In this document: positions 32,604 through 39,817 of the stretch, piece by piece
Layout: the number at the start of each line of letters is the position of its first letter
Position numbering within the stretch: position 1 is the first letter of the stretch
Origin: Deinococcus sp. Arct2-2
Lineage (GTDB): Bacteria; Deinococcota; Deinococci; Deinococcales; Deinococcaceae
Length of the DNA: 39,817 nucleotides
Direction: 5' to 3'
NCBI RefSeq assembly: GCF_004801315.1
Contig: NZ_SSNW01000055.1
Coordinates: forward strand, 1-39,817
Position numbers and translations under genes: made by a program
Notes under the pieces: generated by a model
Seen by the model: only the letters and a program-made list of their open reading frames with translations
What the model was told of the DNA's origin: nothing
The model's database searches: none

Positions 32604-32994
32604 ATCCAATCTCCTCAAATGCCTTATCTTCTGACAGGGAGATTAACTGTTGAGCGTCTACCGATTCTCCATAAAGTCTGGAGAATAGGTCAGTAAATTG
32701 GCAAAGCAATGCTTTATTCTCCTTTTTCAATCTAATAACTTGCTCACGTAAATCATCATTCTGCGACTTCAATTCACTTTTGGTAAGAGAAGTTTTTAGG
32801 CCAGGTAATCGGCTGATACATAAGTGGATGTGATCTTTCACTTCTTTTTTATAATAAGTTGGTCGGCTTACTCCACTCACGCGCTCTAATTCGGAATAAC
32901 TGAGCTTGAATTTATGAGGATCGTCGAGATAAATCTTTTGAATGGCCTCTTCTATTTTTTTCAAAGTTAACGGACGAACTCCAGTATGATTCAT
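32602..32994 (-). CDS. TnpC-like small HTH/coiled-coil protein of the recombinase operon
   Basis: A 130-aa protein with a helix-turn-helix (KLSYSELERVSGVSRPTYYK) and then a predicted coiled coil (KSELKSQNDDLREQVIRLKK, ENKALLCQFTDLFSRL). Size, layout and place after the large recombinase gene match TnpC of Tn554 (about 125 aa) and the DUF6262-type proteins that accompany Tn554-like recombinases, where the small protein steers orientation or efficiency of integration. It begins 34 bases after the third recombinase gene. Its TAA overlaps the terminus of the dead IS, so the original C-terminus may have been cut by a few residues. Confidence 0.7.
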   Translation of the reverse strand: MNHTGVRPLTLKKIEEAIQKIYLDDPHKFKLSYSELERVSGVSRPTYYKKEVKDHIHLCISRLPGLKTSLTKSELKSQNDDLREQVIRLKKENKALLCQFTDLFSRLYGESVDAQQLISLSEDKAFEEIG

Positions 32995-33028
32995 TTTTAC
33001 CTAAAATTATTGGCCTTCTGTGAGGGTG

Positions 33029-35272
33029 CTAATTATTAGCGTTAGACTGTGTTTCTGTTACCTCGGATTCGAAAATTGCTTCCCCTCTATCAATTTTAGG
33101 GGGAGGCAAATTTTGAAGCTGGATTCTCACTTCAGCAATATTTTTCCTGCTCGCCGCTGCATGTATGTATTGAGGAAATGAAGGTTGGGTCATTGCCATG
33201 ATCATCTCTTGCTGCGACTCTAAACTAATTAAATGGTTTATGATGTCAGGGTTTTCTTGGCTAGCAATAAAGTATTGGCATAATCCTCTATGTACCTGAG
33301 CCTGATCAAGAAAACAAGAAAGTTGATTCGGGCATGGATCCATCTTTAAATCTCGTGTGCATGACCCATGTGGCATTGAACTATGTTTACGAATTGTGGA
33401 TTTAAGATAATCTTTTGCAAGTTCCGGATTTTCTTTAGACAGTTTTTTATATGTACTAGGGATGTGGCCGAATGCCTGATCTTCAATAACAGCTTGTCTT
33501 AATGCTGCTTCTCGTTCAAAAAAATCGCGCTGATCATAAATACTATTTACGGTTGGGTCATGACCCATCACAAGGGCGGCCTCCACATTAGTCAACCCAC
33601 CTTTCAAATACATGGTGTTAATCCAGTGTCGTATTTGGTGACTCGTGAAACACGCTTGCTGCCCTGTACGTGGATCCGTAATTTTAAATCTCGCGAAAAT
33701 AGAATCAAGCAGTCCGCCCGTTCCATGGCCCTTTGCAGCCCCATACAGCCACAGTATGAATGTGTTCGGTGCTACCACAACGCAGCGGCCTTTCACCAGT
33801 TGACGGCCATAAGAAAGTGTGTGGTGTTCCACAACGAAGAGAGCTTGATCAAGCTCTAGAAGGGTTCTTCCATCTTGATCGTAGATCATAGCTCGTTCAC
33901 GCAGCCGGTATTTATCTTCGGTCTGGATGTCCTGTTCAGGCTGTGGATAAAATAGTCCTGAGAGCTGAAGTCGCTGTGCCTCCTGAATCAGAGGACGAAT
34001 AATATCCCGTTTGCCTCGGATGCCGAATCCGACCTTTTTTTCAATAATCTTGTGCGAAACAACACGAGAGTCTGTGGCGTACATATTCTTCATCTCGCCA
34101 GTTTGAGAGTTGGTTGGAAGTTGGCCCCTAAGCAAATCATAATGCTTTTGCTCTAAATAAATTACTGCTTGCGTCACCGTTTTCAAACGTCGTGCCACTT
34201 CTTTATGATTTCCGCCCGCTTTTTCTAGCATACTAATGACATCTATGTACTGCTTATCTCTCTCAAACCATACTCCTAGGGGATTGAGCATATTATTCGC
34301 CGGTTGGCTTGTCCACTCATATAGCAACTTTTCAACAAAATATATAGTTGCAGCGTCATTCTTAAGAATATATGGCCAATCATAGATCGATGAACTCTCG
34401 ATCGCGCGATTCTTAGTGCCCAAAGCAGCAACCCTGCCTGGCTTAGTGATGTCCTGTATGTGCTTAATGGCATGCCGCACAGCGGCTGCGAACGCGTGGG
34501 CAATAGGTTTGATGATCAATTGACTGGATTTCACCGGAAAGTACCGTATTCCTACAGAATTATTTTGATGGAAGAGACAGTCTGCTGGTAATGTAAATAA
34601 TTCACTTAACCTAAAACCTGTTGCTATGAAAACCAGAAGCACATGAAAGTAGAATTGATCCTTTGGAGATAAGCCTTCTGAAGACGCATAGCTTAATAAG
34701 TCTCGCAATACTTCCAGCGGGATGAGGTGTTCATCGCGCCCTGCTTGAGTTCCCCCTTTGCCATGTTTAGAAGGAGCAGATAAAGACGTAACAAAGCTGA
34801 TGCGAAGGCCTAAATGAAGATTAAGAAACCGACCAAAATGAACCAGTCGTCCAGCTTGAGCAAAGGGCGCTGCTGAGCTCGGTTCATTCTGTTCGATTAG
34901 ATGCTGCTGTGCACTATGAAAGGAAGCGTTATTTAGGTGAATCGCCTGCAATTCAGCGGGGATGACTTGATCAAGTGTTCGGAGCGCCCTCAGCACTTGA
35001 AAAGCTCCTGTGCCCGATATTTTCTTCGTTGCACGGAGCAGTAAAATGTATACCTTCGCGATGCGCCGGAGATCTCTATTCTGAATTGTCGTAAAATTCA
35101 TGTTCAACTGTCGGGCGCCATTTTGAATTCGTTGCCAACTCACGACATTCCAGATGTCTTGCTCGTACAGGCAATTGATAGGTAAAGCTGAAGTTAACGC
35201 CAACTCCTGTTCATGAAGCGGTGAGCCTGCTCTGAACAGTCCGAGGGCCATCCGAGGCAACGGATTCGTCAT
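33029..35272 (-). CDS. Tyrosine recombinase 3 (TnpB-like, 747 aa)
   Basis: A long recombinase. Catalytic elements: Arg in VFIATGFRLSELFTLPADCL, His-x-x-Arg-His in TSHQIRHWINTMYLKGG, and His and nucleophile Tyr in VMGHDPTVNSIYDQRDF. A Cys-containing C-terminal block (SCTRDLKMDPCPNQLSCFLD) resembles the zinc-like tail of Tn554-type TnpB enzymes, and the length is near theirs (about 630). The N-terminal 200 residues would bind the core sites. Its ATG overlaps the stop of recombinase 2 (ATGA). The sequence is AT-rich compared with the GC-rich parts of the window, consistent with acquisition. Confidence 0.85.
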   Translation of the reverse strand: MTNPLPRMALGLFRAGSPLHEQELALTSALPINCLYEQDIWNVVSWQRIQNGARQLNMNFTTIQNRDLRRIAKVYILLLRATKKISGTGAFQVLRALRTLDQVIPAELQAIHLNNASFHSAQQHLIEQNEPSSAAPFAQAGRLVHFGRFLNLHLGLRISFVTSLSAPSKHGKGGTQAGRDEHLIPLEVLRDLLSYASSEGLSPKDQFYFHVLLVFIATGFRLSELFTLPADCLFHQNNSVGIRYFPVKSSQLIIKPIAHAFAAAVRHAIKHIQDITKPGRVAALGTKNRAIESSSIYDWPYILKNDAATIYFVEKLLYEWTSQPANNMLNPLGVWFERDKQYIDVISMLEKAGGNHKEVARRLKTVTQAVIYLEQKHYDLLRGQLPTNSQTGEMKNMYATDSRVVSHKIIEKKVGFGIRGKRDIIRPLIQEAQRLQLSGLFYPQPEQDIQTEDKYRLRERAMIYDQDGRTLLELDQALFVVEHHTLSYGRQLVKGRCVVVAPNTFILWLYGAAKGHGTGGLLDSIFARFKITDPRTGQQACFTSHQIRHWINTMYLKGGLTNVEAALVMGHDPTVNSIYDQRDFFEREAALRQAVIEDQAFGHIPSTYKKLSKENPELAKDYLKSTIRKHSSMPHGSCTRDLKMDPCPNQLSCFLDQAQVHRGLCQYFIASQENPDIINHLISLESQQEMIMAMTQPSFPQYIHAAASRKNIAEVRIQLQNLPPPKIDRGEAIFESEVTETQSNANN

Positions 35273-36813
35273 AACGCCTGTACTTTTACGCGTCGAACCA
35301 CATGCGAAATGCCTTGATAGAGACGCTCAAATTCTACAACCATTTGGCTTCTTTCTGGATGACCTTCTGATTCCTGCCAACGTTGAAGAAGTCCAGCCAC
35401 GTAATCTAGAGCTTGGGCATGGGCGCCACCCCTCAAGGCGCGAAAGAAAGAGCACCCATAGCAGCTGAAGAAGGGATGCTTTTTACACTCTCCGTAAACA
35501 TGCGTATCAAGATTACAGCAGCCAACGGTAAGGAGACCAGCAGTCCAATCAGGGACAAAGATAGGTCGATCTGTTTGCTCTTCAACAATGTGCCCAGAAA
35601 AGTAAACCTCAGATAGCCCTGCGAAAATTCCCCCAAGCGAATATTCTGCTTTGTTGATGGCGTCTTGGAGCTGCATAAAAACTGCATCAATATAGGCCTT
35701 AGCAGACCCTGGAGAATCATGTTCTAATACTCTGGAGATGAATTCTGCAGGTGCCCCATCGAAGGCCATTTGAGTCCCGACTGTATGGCGTGCGCGCCGT
35801 GCGTTAAAGATTAGTGGTGTAGCAGGTAAATTTTTATCGCGTTGCGTAGTCAATCCACTTCCTCTGAAATATCTTCTCAACAGACCACCCAGTTGACTCG
35901 TAGAAAAAGTCTCATTTTTTGGACGTCCCATACACTCGCTTGGCCAAATAAATAAACGATCAGCTTCTTGTTGGAGAGGACGAATTGCAGGACGCGCTGA
36001 AAACAGCTGTATTTCTTTAGCCAGATCAGCAGTGATCTCCCATTGCTCTGCTTTTCTCCCACGCTGAGCTTTCGCCTTGGGTATTTCCAAGAAATATTGG
36101 CTCACTTCGTTGTGTATCACTGTTTTCAAGCTTGTAGAATTAATAGACATCATTTGTAGAGGACGCTTTCCTAAATGCATATACAGCCAAGCTATAATGC
36201 GTAAAGCATGCTCTTCCTCATTTTTATCCTTGCTCTTTCTTAAGAATTGCATTATTTTCTCTATTTCTTCGGTAGTGAATGCTCCTTTACGAATATCCCA
36301 ATGGATCATCGACTCAAGTGGGGTTGTTGATTTTGACTTATACCCATCCAGTTGATGCGAGCGTCGCAGCATCTGTGGATTTTTTTCTAGGGCCGCAACT
36401 TGACGATACATTATTCGTAAGTAGTTTAAATAATTCTTTTTGCGAACATGAGTTAGGATGTGATACCAATGCGCCATGGTGAGGTCTCTCCAAGACGTTA
36501 TATTGGCCGGTAAGAGCCTTGAGAGTTCTATCAGCGACAGACGAATCTGATTTATATATAAAGGAGATCTCCTTTTAAGTAGAATTAACAGCACTTCACG
36601 TGCTTGGTCAATCAAATGAACAGGCAAATTCAGGATTTCCGGATCCCAATTAATCCAGTACCGGTATCCGTTAATCATGCCCTCCCAGCGCTCTGCTGTA
36701 ATATTCACCAAGCGAGGGGGGTTTGAATCTTGATCGCATTCGAAATAAATTTCTGCTGTGGCATCGTTACACCAGAGATCAGCATCCGGGTCATACCTCA
36801 GCGACTCTTTCAC
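35269..36813 (-). CDS. Tyrosine recombinase 2 (514 aa)
   Basis: Catalytic elements: Arg in MHLGKRPLQMMSINSTSL, Lys in LEIPKAKAQRGRK, and late motifs FNARRARHTVGTQMAFDG and RVLEHDSPGSAKAYIDAVF with His and Tyr. In the HxxR motif the first His is replaced (ARRARHT), as in some accessory recombinases of multi-recombinase elements. After the catalytic domain a Cys-rich block (GCCNLDTHVYGECKKHPFFS, CYGCSFFRALRGGAHAQ) probably binds zinc. A GTG at 36813 starts it three bases after the first recombinase. Together with its neighbours it forms a single operon. Sequence identity between the three recombinases is low, so they have distinct roles. Confidence 0.82.
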   Translation of the reverse strand: MKESLRYDPDADLWCNDATAEIYFECDQDSNPPRLVNITAERWEGMINGYRYWINWDPEILNLPVHLIDQAREVLLILLKRRSPLYINQIRLSLIELSRLLPANITSWRDLTMAHWYHILTHVRKKNYLNYLRIMYRQVAALEKNPQMLRRSHQLDGYKSKSTTPLESMIHWDIRKGAFTTEEIEKIMQFLRKSKDKNEEEHALRIIAWLYMHLGKRPLQMMSINSTSLKTVIHNEVSQYFLEIPKAKAQRGRKAEQWEITADLAKEIQLFSARPAIRPLQQEADRLFIWPSECMGRPKNETFSTSQLGGLLRRYFRGSGLTTQRDKNLPATPLIFNARRARHTVGTQMAFDGAPAEFISRVLEHDSPGSAKAYIDAVFMQLQDAINKAEYSLGGIFAGLSEVYFSGHIVEEQTDRPIFVPDWTAGLLTVGCCNLDTHVYGECKKHPFFSCYGCSFFRALRGGAHAQALDYVAGLLQRWQESEGHPERSQMVVEFERLYQGISHVVRRVKVQAL

Positions 36814-36816
36814 CGA

Positions 36817-38001
36817 TCAATCCATACCAAGGGTGTTTAGGCGCTGTTGGTATATGCTTACCTTCCCAAGCGCACGTTCCCGCACAATGCGCCGTGTATA
36901 GATGTCCAAACTTTTGGGGTTGCCCCAGCCTCCTTTATACTGCAAGGTGTCACGTAGAGCTGCGTAGTTTGGTCGACCAGTGATGAGCGCGAATTCGCGG
37001 TTAAAATACGAGTGTCGCCCCAAGTGCCAATGAAACTCAACTCCGCTGAGCTCAGCAATCTGACCCGCGATTGTCTGCGCGCCTGAAGTTGAAAGTGGAG
37101 CGGCATCAAGTTGATTAACGATGAGAAAGTCATGCTCTACTGCCTGTCTACAGTCTCTGGTTTCTGACATGTACTGGTTAAGCAAGGGAAGCAGAACGGG
37201 ATCCTCAGCCAGATTGAGTTCACGTGAGTTTGTCTTCGGCCGCGGCGCATATGGAACTCGTGGGTCACAGTAATTGTTGCCTCTCTCACTGATGCGAACA
37301 ATTCGGACAAGAGCTTCATTCCCCTGCGGGCAATCACAAAGACGCAGTGCCAAAATCTCGCCAATCCTAAGGCCGAGACGTGAGTTTAGTCGCCACATCA
37401 AAAAATCACGGGTCGCGGCCATCGGGGATACTTTCTGACGAGTACTGGGATGGAGTACAGCATCAATCTGCATTCTCTCGACGTCAGTGAGATCGAGCGC
37501 TTCGGATTCTCGATTGTCAGGAGGGGATACCGAGCACCAATTGGATTGGTCATTCTTCAAAATTGACAACAGTACGGCCGGACGCTCCGCGGAATTTTCA
37601 TCTACTTCCAGATATTGCTCGTACATGTAGCGGCTGACCTTGCCACACGAGCTCAAAATCGTTGCGATAGTTCCAGGTGACAAGGGCTCCCGTCGCTTAC
37701 CGGTGTACGTCTTTTTGAGCCAGTGAGCGAACAGCCGAATCTCACGAAGTTCAAACCCTACCCCGGTCAAAAATCTTCGATCCACGTCGATCCTGACTCC
37801 ATCTGCCCACGAATAAAAGTATGAGCAGTCCAGCAACTGGTTGCGCCGACTATTAGGAGAAATTGCCGCTGACGTGAGGTGGCTCTCGTACAACCCTAAA
37901 GCTATAGATAGGCGGTGAGTCACTTTTGACATCAACATATGTCTGGCCTGTCCTTGATTGGACAAATGAACAACCTTCCAAGTTTTCTGATCATCGCTCA
38001 T
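36817..38001 (-). CDS. Tyrosine recombinase 1 (TnpA-like, 394 aa)
   Basis: The first gene of the operon. A core-binding domain lies in the N-terminal 170 residues (ELREIRLFAHWLKKTYTGKR). The catalytic residues are complete: Arg in NSRLGLRIGEILALRLCD, Lys in APRPKTNSREL, His and Arg in FHWHLGRHSYFNRE, Trp/Gly in YKGGWGNPKSL and the Tyr nucleophile in LDIYTRRIVRE. Length and order are like TnpA of Tn554 (about 361 aa). The ATG at 37999-38001 (MSDDQKTW) is preferred; a TTG at 38022 would add seven residues. About 500 bases of non-coding DNA ahead of it include a 12-base direct repeat and could hold the element end and promoter. Confidence 0.87.
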   Translation of the reverse strand: MSDDQKTWKVVHLSNQGQARHMLMSKVTHRLSIALGLYESHLTSAAISPNSRRNQLLDCSYFYSWADGVRIDVDRRFLTGVGFELREIRLFAHWLKKTYTGKRREPLSPGTIATILSSCGKVSRYMYEQYLEVDENSAERPAVLLSILKNDQSNWCSVSPPDNRESEALDLTDVERMQIDAVLHPSTRQKVSPMAATRDFLMWRLNSRLGLRIGEILALRLCDCPQGNEALVRIVRISERGNNYCDPRVPYAPRPKTNSRELNLAEDPVLLPLLNQYMSETRDCRQAVEHDFLIVNQLDAAPLSTSGAQTIAGQIAELSGVEFHWHLGRHSYFNREFALITGRPNYAALRDTLQYKGGWGNPKSLDIYTRRIVRERALGKVSIYQQRLNTLGMD

Positions 38002-38524
38002 CGCAAATGCACCTGCTTTCAAAACTCAATTGAGAAGGGCCATTCTGTTGGATTGCAGGAGTCTCCCTACTTCGTCAATCAATTTTCCTCACCAGCAACA
38101 GGTGCGAAATATCAGAGGCGCGGATTCAGATAACGCGTGTCAGTGGCATCTAAAAATGCAACGGGGCGAGATCTTGAGCCATTCTGTTGAGCTGTCCCAA
38201 AAGATTAGCACAGATTGATAATGTTCTCAATAGGAGTATAGTCGGGATCGGAGGATCAGTAAGGCGGTACGAGTCTCAAAGGTTTAACGAGAGAGGGAGT
38301 TGGCTGTTTACCAGTGAATTGTCCCAGTCTTTCTCTGCCTCACCCTCATGCTGTCCCCTTTCTGAACGTTACAGACAATGCACTCCTTATTTTCTTCTCT
38401 CCGTCGACCTTCAATTTGACGGTCTCAGGCTCAATCGTTCCGATCACTACCAACTCTAACGATGGATAAGCGGACACATTTGGCCTTGGATGAGCCTGTT
38501 ATCCCGCTTAAGCAAGGAGACCTC
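38002..38524. other. Non-coding region upstream of the recombinase operon
   Basis: No gene. It contains the 12-mer GCCATTCTGTTG twice in the same orientation (38039-38050 and 38178-38189). It must contain promoters for the recombinase operon (leftward) and for the three-gene operon (rightward), and probably one end of the mobile element. No clear -35/-10 was assigned. Confidence 0.4.
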
Positions 38525-38752
38525 ATGCGCCCAACCCTGACTCTTCACGCGTCCTCGGCTGTCGCCCCTGAGGTTCAGCGCCTGCTTCAGCAGCATCTCC
38601 AAGACCGCTGTGGCCCCTGTACGGTCGTCATCCACCGTGTCAAACACCCCAGCACAACGTCCACCTATACGCTCAGCGGGCCATGGCGCCTCTCTGCCGC
38701 TGACGTTCACCGTCACCTTGTGGATGTGTTTGACCTCTTGGTCGCGCCGTGA
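38525..38752 (+). CDS. Small hypothetical protein, first gene of a three-gene operon (75 aa)
   Basis: The ATG at 38525 has AAGGAG six bases upstream. The protein reads RPTLTLHASSAVAPEVQRLL, QQHLQDRCGPCTVVIHRVKH, STYTLSGPWRLSAADVHRHL, giving an alpha/beta mini-domain with one CGPC motif of the kind found in thioredoxin-like proteins, though the size is too small for that fold. The stop overlaps the GTG of the next gene, so the two are translationally coupled. No family recognised. Confidence 0.55.
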   Translation: MRPTLTLHASSAVAPEVQRLLQQHLQDRCGPCTVVIHRVKHPSTTSTYTLSGPWRLSAADVHRHLVDVFDLLVAP

Positions 38753-39381
38753 TTACAGAAGTTCTTCCGGACAGTGAGACCCGCCTGTGGGTGACAGTCA
38801 AAGAAGAAACACTCCATCTTCAGGTGCATCCTCTGCTGGGGCCGCATACCCTGCTGCCACTCCAACTGGCGCGGGTCTTCAATGCCGTGCGAGTTACGCC
38901 GGATGGCCTCGCGCTCCGCTGGCCTGGCGGTTTCACTTTGCCGATGACGCTGCTCTCTTCCCGGCGTACTCCGCGCTGGCTGACTCTTTTAGGAACCCTG
39001 CCTGTCGCTGATCGCTTCCGGCCCCTGCTACCCTTACTGCGTCACTGCACTCCGGGCGTAGCCCTGCGAGTCCAACCCACACGGGTGCAGCTCATGCGGA
39101 TGTTCACGCTGCGGGCAGGTGAACTGGACATGATCTTGAGCGCCTTCCCCGTGCCGGAAGACATCATGCTGCACCGGCTGCACGATATCGGTCTTTTTCT
39201 GCAGCATCACCTGTATGCCGACGTGCCCATCGCAATTTTGCGTCGCCCCTGGGCATACGCCGCCCACCGCTACCCCCACCGACAGTCCCTGCACACCATG
39301 ATGGCCTGCTTGACCTTCGGACGCCTTGACCTCATTGAAGCCCCCCTGTGGGCCCTGGCGCGGGCCGAAGTCCTCCATTGA
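38749..39381 (+). CDS. DUF2442-like protein (copy B)
   Basis: A 210-aa protein with GTG start inside the previous stop. The N-terminal part (ITEVLPDSETRLWVTVKEET, LARVFNAVRVTPDGLALRWP, GGFTLPMTLL) has the same order as copy A at 30754-31461 (EVvPD..t.LWi, WPGG..L). A middle ADRFRPLLPLLR matches SDRDFGWFRPL. The C-terminal part MILSAFPVPEDIMLHRLHDI, GLFLQHHL, ILRRPWAYAAHRYPHRQS parallels VLAAYLPVGKVVAARVLDLM and WLARPWRL. Identity is low but the layout is shared. It could be an antitoxin-like regulator. GC-rich, unlike copy A. Confidence 0.5.
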   Translation: MITEVLPDSETRLWVTVKEETLHLQVHPLLGPHTLLPLQLARVFNAVRVTPDGLALRWPGGFTLPMTLLSSRRTPRWLTLLGTLPVADRFRPLLPLLRHCTPGVALRVQPTRVQLMRMFTLRAGELDMILSAFPVPEDIMLHRLHDIGLFLQHHLYADVPIAILRRPWAYAAHRYPHRQSLHTMMACLTFGRLDLIEAPLWALARAEVLH

Positions 39382-39406
39382 CGGCGCGTTCTTTCCCGAG
39401 GTTCCT

Positions 39407-39721
39407 ATGACTGAAACGCCTCCTGCTGTGGTCCGGCCCTTTACCGTCACGATGGACTATTTCGCCACCGGAGAAGGGCTCACCTACGCCCTCGCAGTCG
39501 TACAAGCCCGGGATACCGAGGGTGCCAAAGCCGCCTTCCTGGACGCTCACGGTTACTTCGGTTCCTCCCGCGACTACTTTGGCCGGGGTGTGTACGTTCA
39601 CGAAGGAGTCGATCGCGCCCGGTTAGGCCGCTGGCTGACTCCCCAGTTCATCGACACCATCGAGCGCCAGATGCACGTCCACGCCCAGTTCAAATTCCAC
39701 TGGCATTTCAACGCCAGTTGA
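39407..39721 (+). CDS. Hypothetical protein (104 aa), third gene of the operon
   Basis: ATG at 39407, 25 bases after the previous stop, with GAGG upstream. A soluble protein: FTVTMDYFATGEGLTYALAV, VQARDTEGAKAAFLDAHGYF, GRGVYVHEGVDRARLGRWLT, QMHVHAQFKFHWHFNAS. The histidine/aromatic C-terminus is notable. No family recognised. Shared operon suggests it works with the DUF2442-like protein. Confidence 0.55.
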   Translation: MTETPPAVVRPFTVTMDYFATGEGLTYALAVVQARDTEGAKAAFLDAHGYFGSSRDYFGRGVYVHEGVDRARLGRWLTPQFIDTIERQMHVHAQFKFHWHFNAS

Positions 39722-39786
39722 GGCTGGCCTGAGGGTCAGTCGATGTTGCACACATGGAGTTCAGCCCCGATCAGAGGAGGCACCCC

Positions 39787-39817
39787 ATGACCCAGCGCAA
39801 AACCTACACCGCCGAAT
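39787..39817 (+). CDS. IS3-type transposase OrfA, first codons (continues beyond window)
   Basis: ATG at 39787 with AGAGGAGG about 5-10 bases upstream. The only residues visible are MTQRKTYTAE, which match the common start of IS3-family OrfA proteins (.RK.YT.EFK). The gene is cut by the window end. Confidence 0.55.
   Translation, partial: MTQRKTYTAE

Noticed and set aside
1..39817. tRNA, rRNA or riboswitch genes
   Set aside because: No cloverleaf, rRNA segment or known riboswitch motif was recognised by eye; a covariance-model scan would be needed to exclude small RNAs.

Overview
The window looks like part of a large accessory replicon (plasmid or chromid) of a GC-rich, Deinococcus-like bacterium. 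The clearest hint is a histone-like HU protein with a Lys/Ala/Pro-rich N-terminal extension, a form typical of Deinococcus. GC-rich coding sequence with many GTG/TTG starts, IS5-type and IS3-type transposase genes, and a ParA partition locus beside HU all fit. No ribosomal, tRNA or housekeeping gene was recognised, and no replication initiator. The genus is an inference.

Layout. 0-5.7 kb: 3' end of an IS5-type transposase, an orphan SUKH-3-like immunity protein, a 609-aa unknown protein, small membrane proteins, and a methyltransferase whose 5' half is replaced by an IS scar. 6.0-7.1 kb: LytR-CpsA-Psr protein. 7.4-10.4 kb: a PadR regulator translationally coupled to a membrane protein with a large extracytoplasmic part, then five tiny two-helix membrane proteins in an A-B-A'-B'-C order. 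10.7-12.9 kb: TauE/SafE exporter and MFS exporter. 13.5-14.7 kb: two tandem FAS1-like lipoproteins. 14.7-16.9 kb: a graveyard of broken genes, including a relic of small membrane gene C and three copies of a 15-bp inverted repeat. 17-18.2 kb: HNH-type protein. 18.5-23.1 kb (minus): a second PadR / membrane-protein pair followed by an ABC permease and its ATPase. 23.9-25.6 kb: AbiE-type toxin-antitoxin pair behind a strongly palindromic operator. 25.6-28.1 kb: remnants, small unknown genes and HU. 28.3-30.1 kb: ParA, a small RHH-like protein and an array of eight related CTAGC-containing repeats, together reading as a partition cassette. 30.3-38.0 kb: an AT-richer island with an Xre-type regulator, a DUF2442-like protein, a dead IS5-type element, and a tight four-gene operon of three different tyrosine recombinases plus a small HTH/coiled-coil protein (Tn554-like organisation). 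38.5-39.7 kb: a three-gene operon whose middle gene is a diverged relative of the DUF2442-like protein on the other side of the island. The window ends in the first codons of an IS3-type OrfA.

How the parts relate. The two PadR modules share protein architecture, ATGA coupling and an ungapped 25-bp promoter/operator block, so they are probably duplicated signal-responsive units, only one of which keeps an ABC exporter. ParA, the RHH-like protein and the repeats should segregate the replicon, and AbiE could stabilise it. The recombinase cassette is the most likely agent that brought in the AT-rich island. The many truncated genes show repeated insertion and decay.
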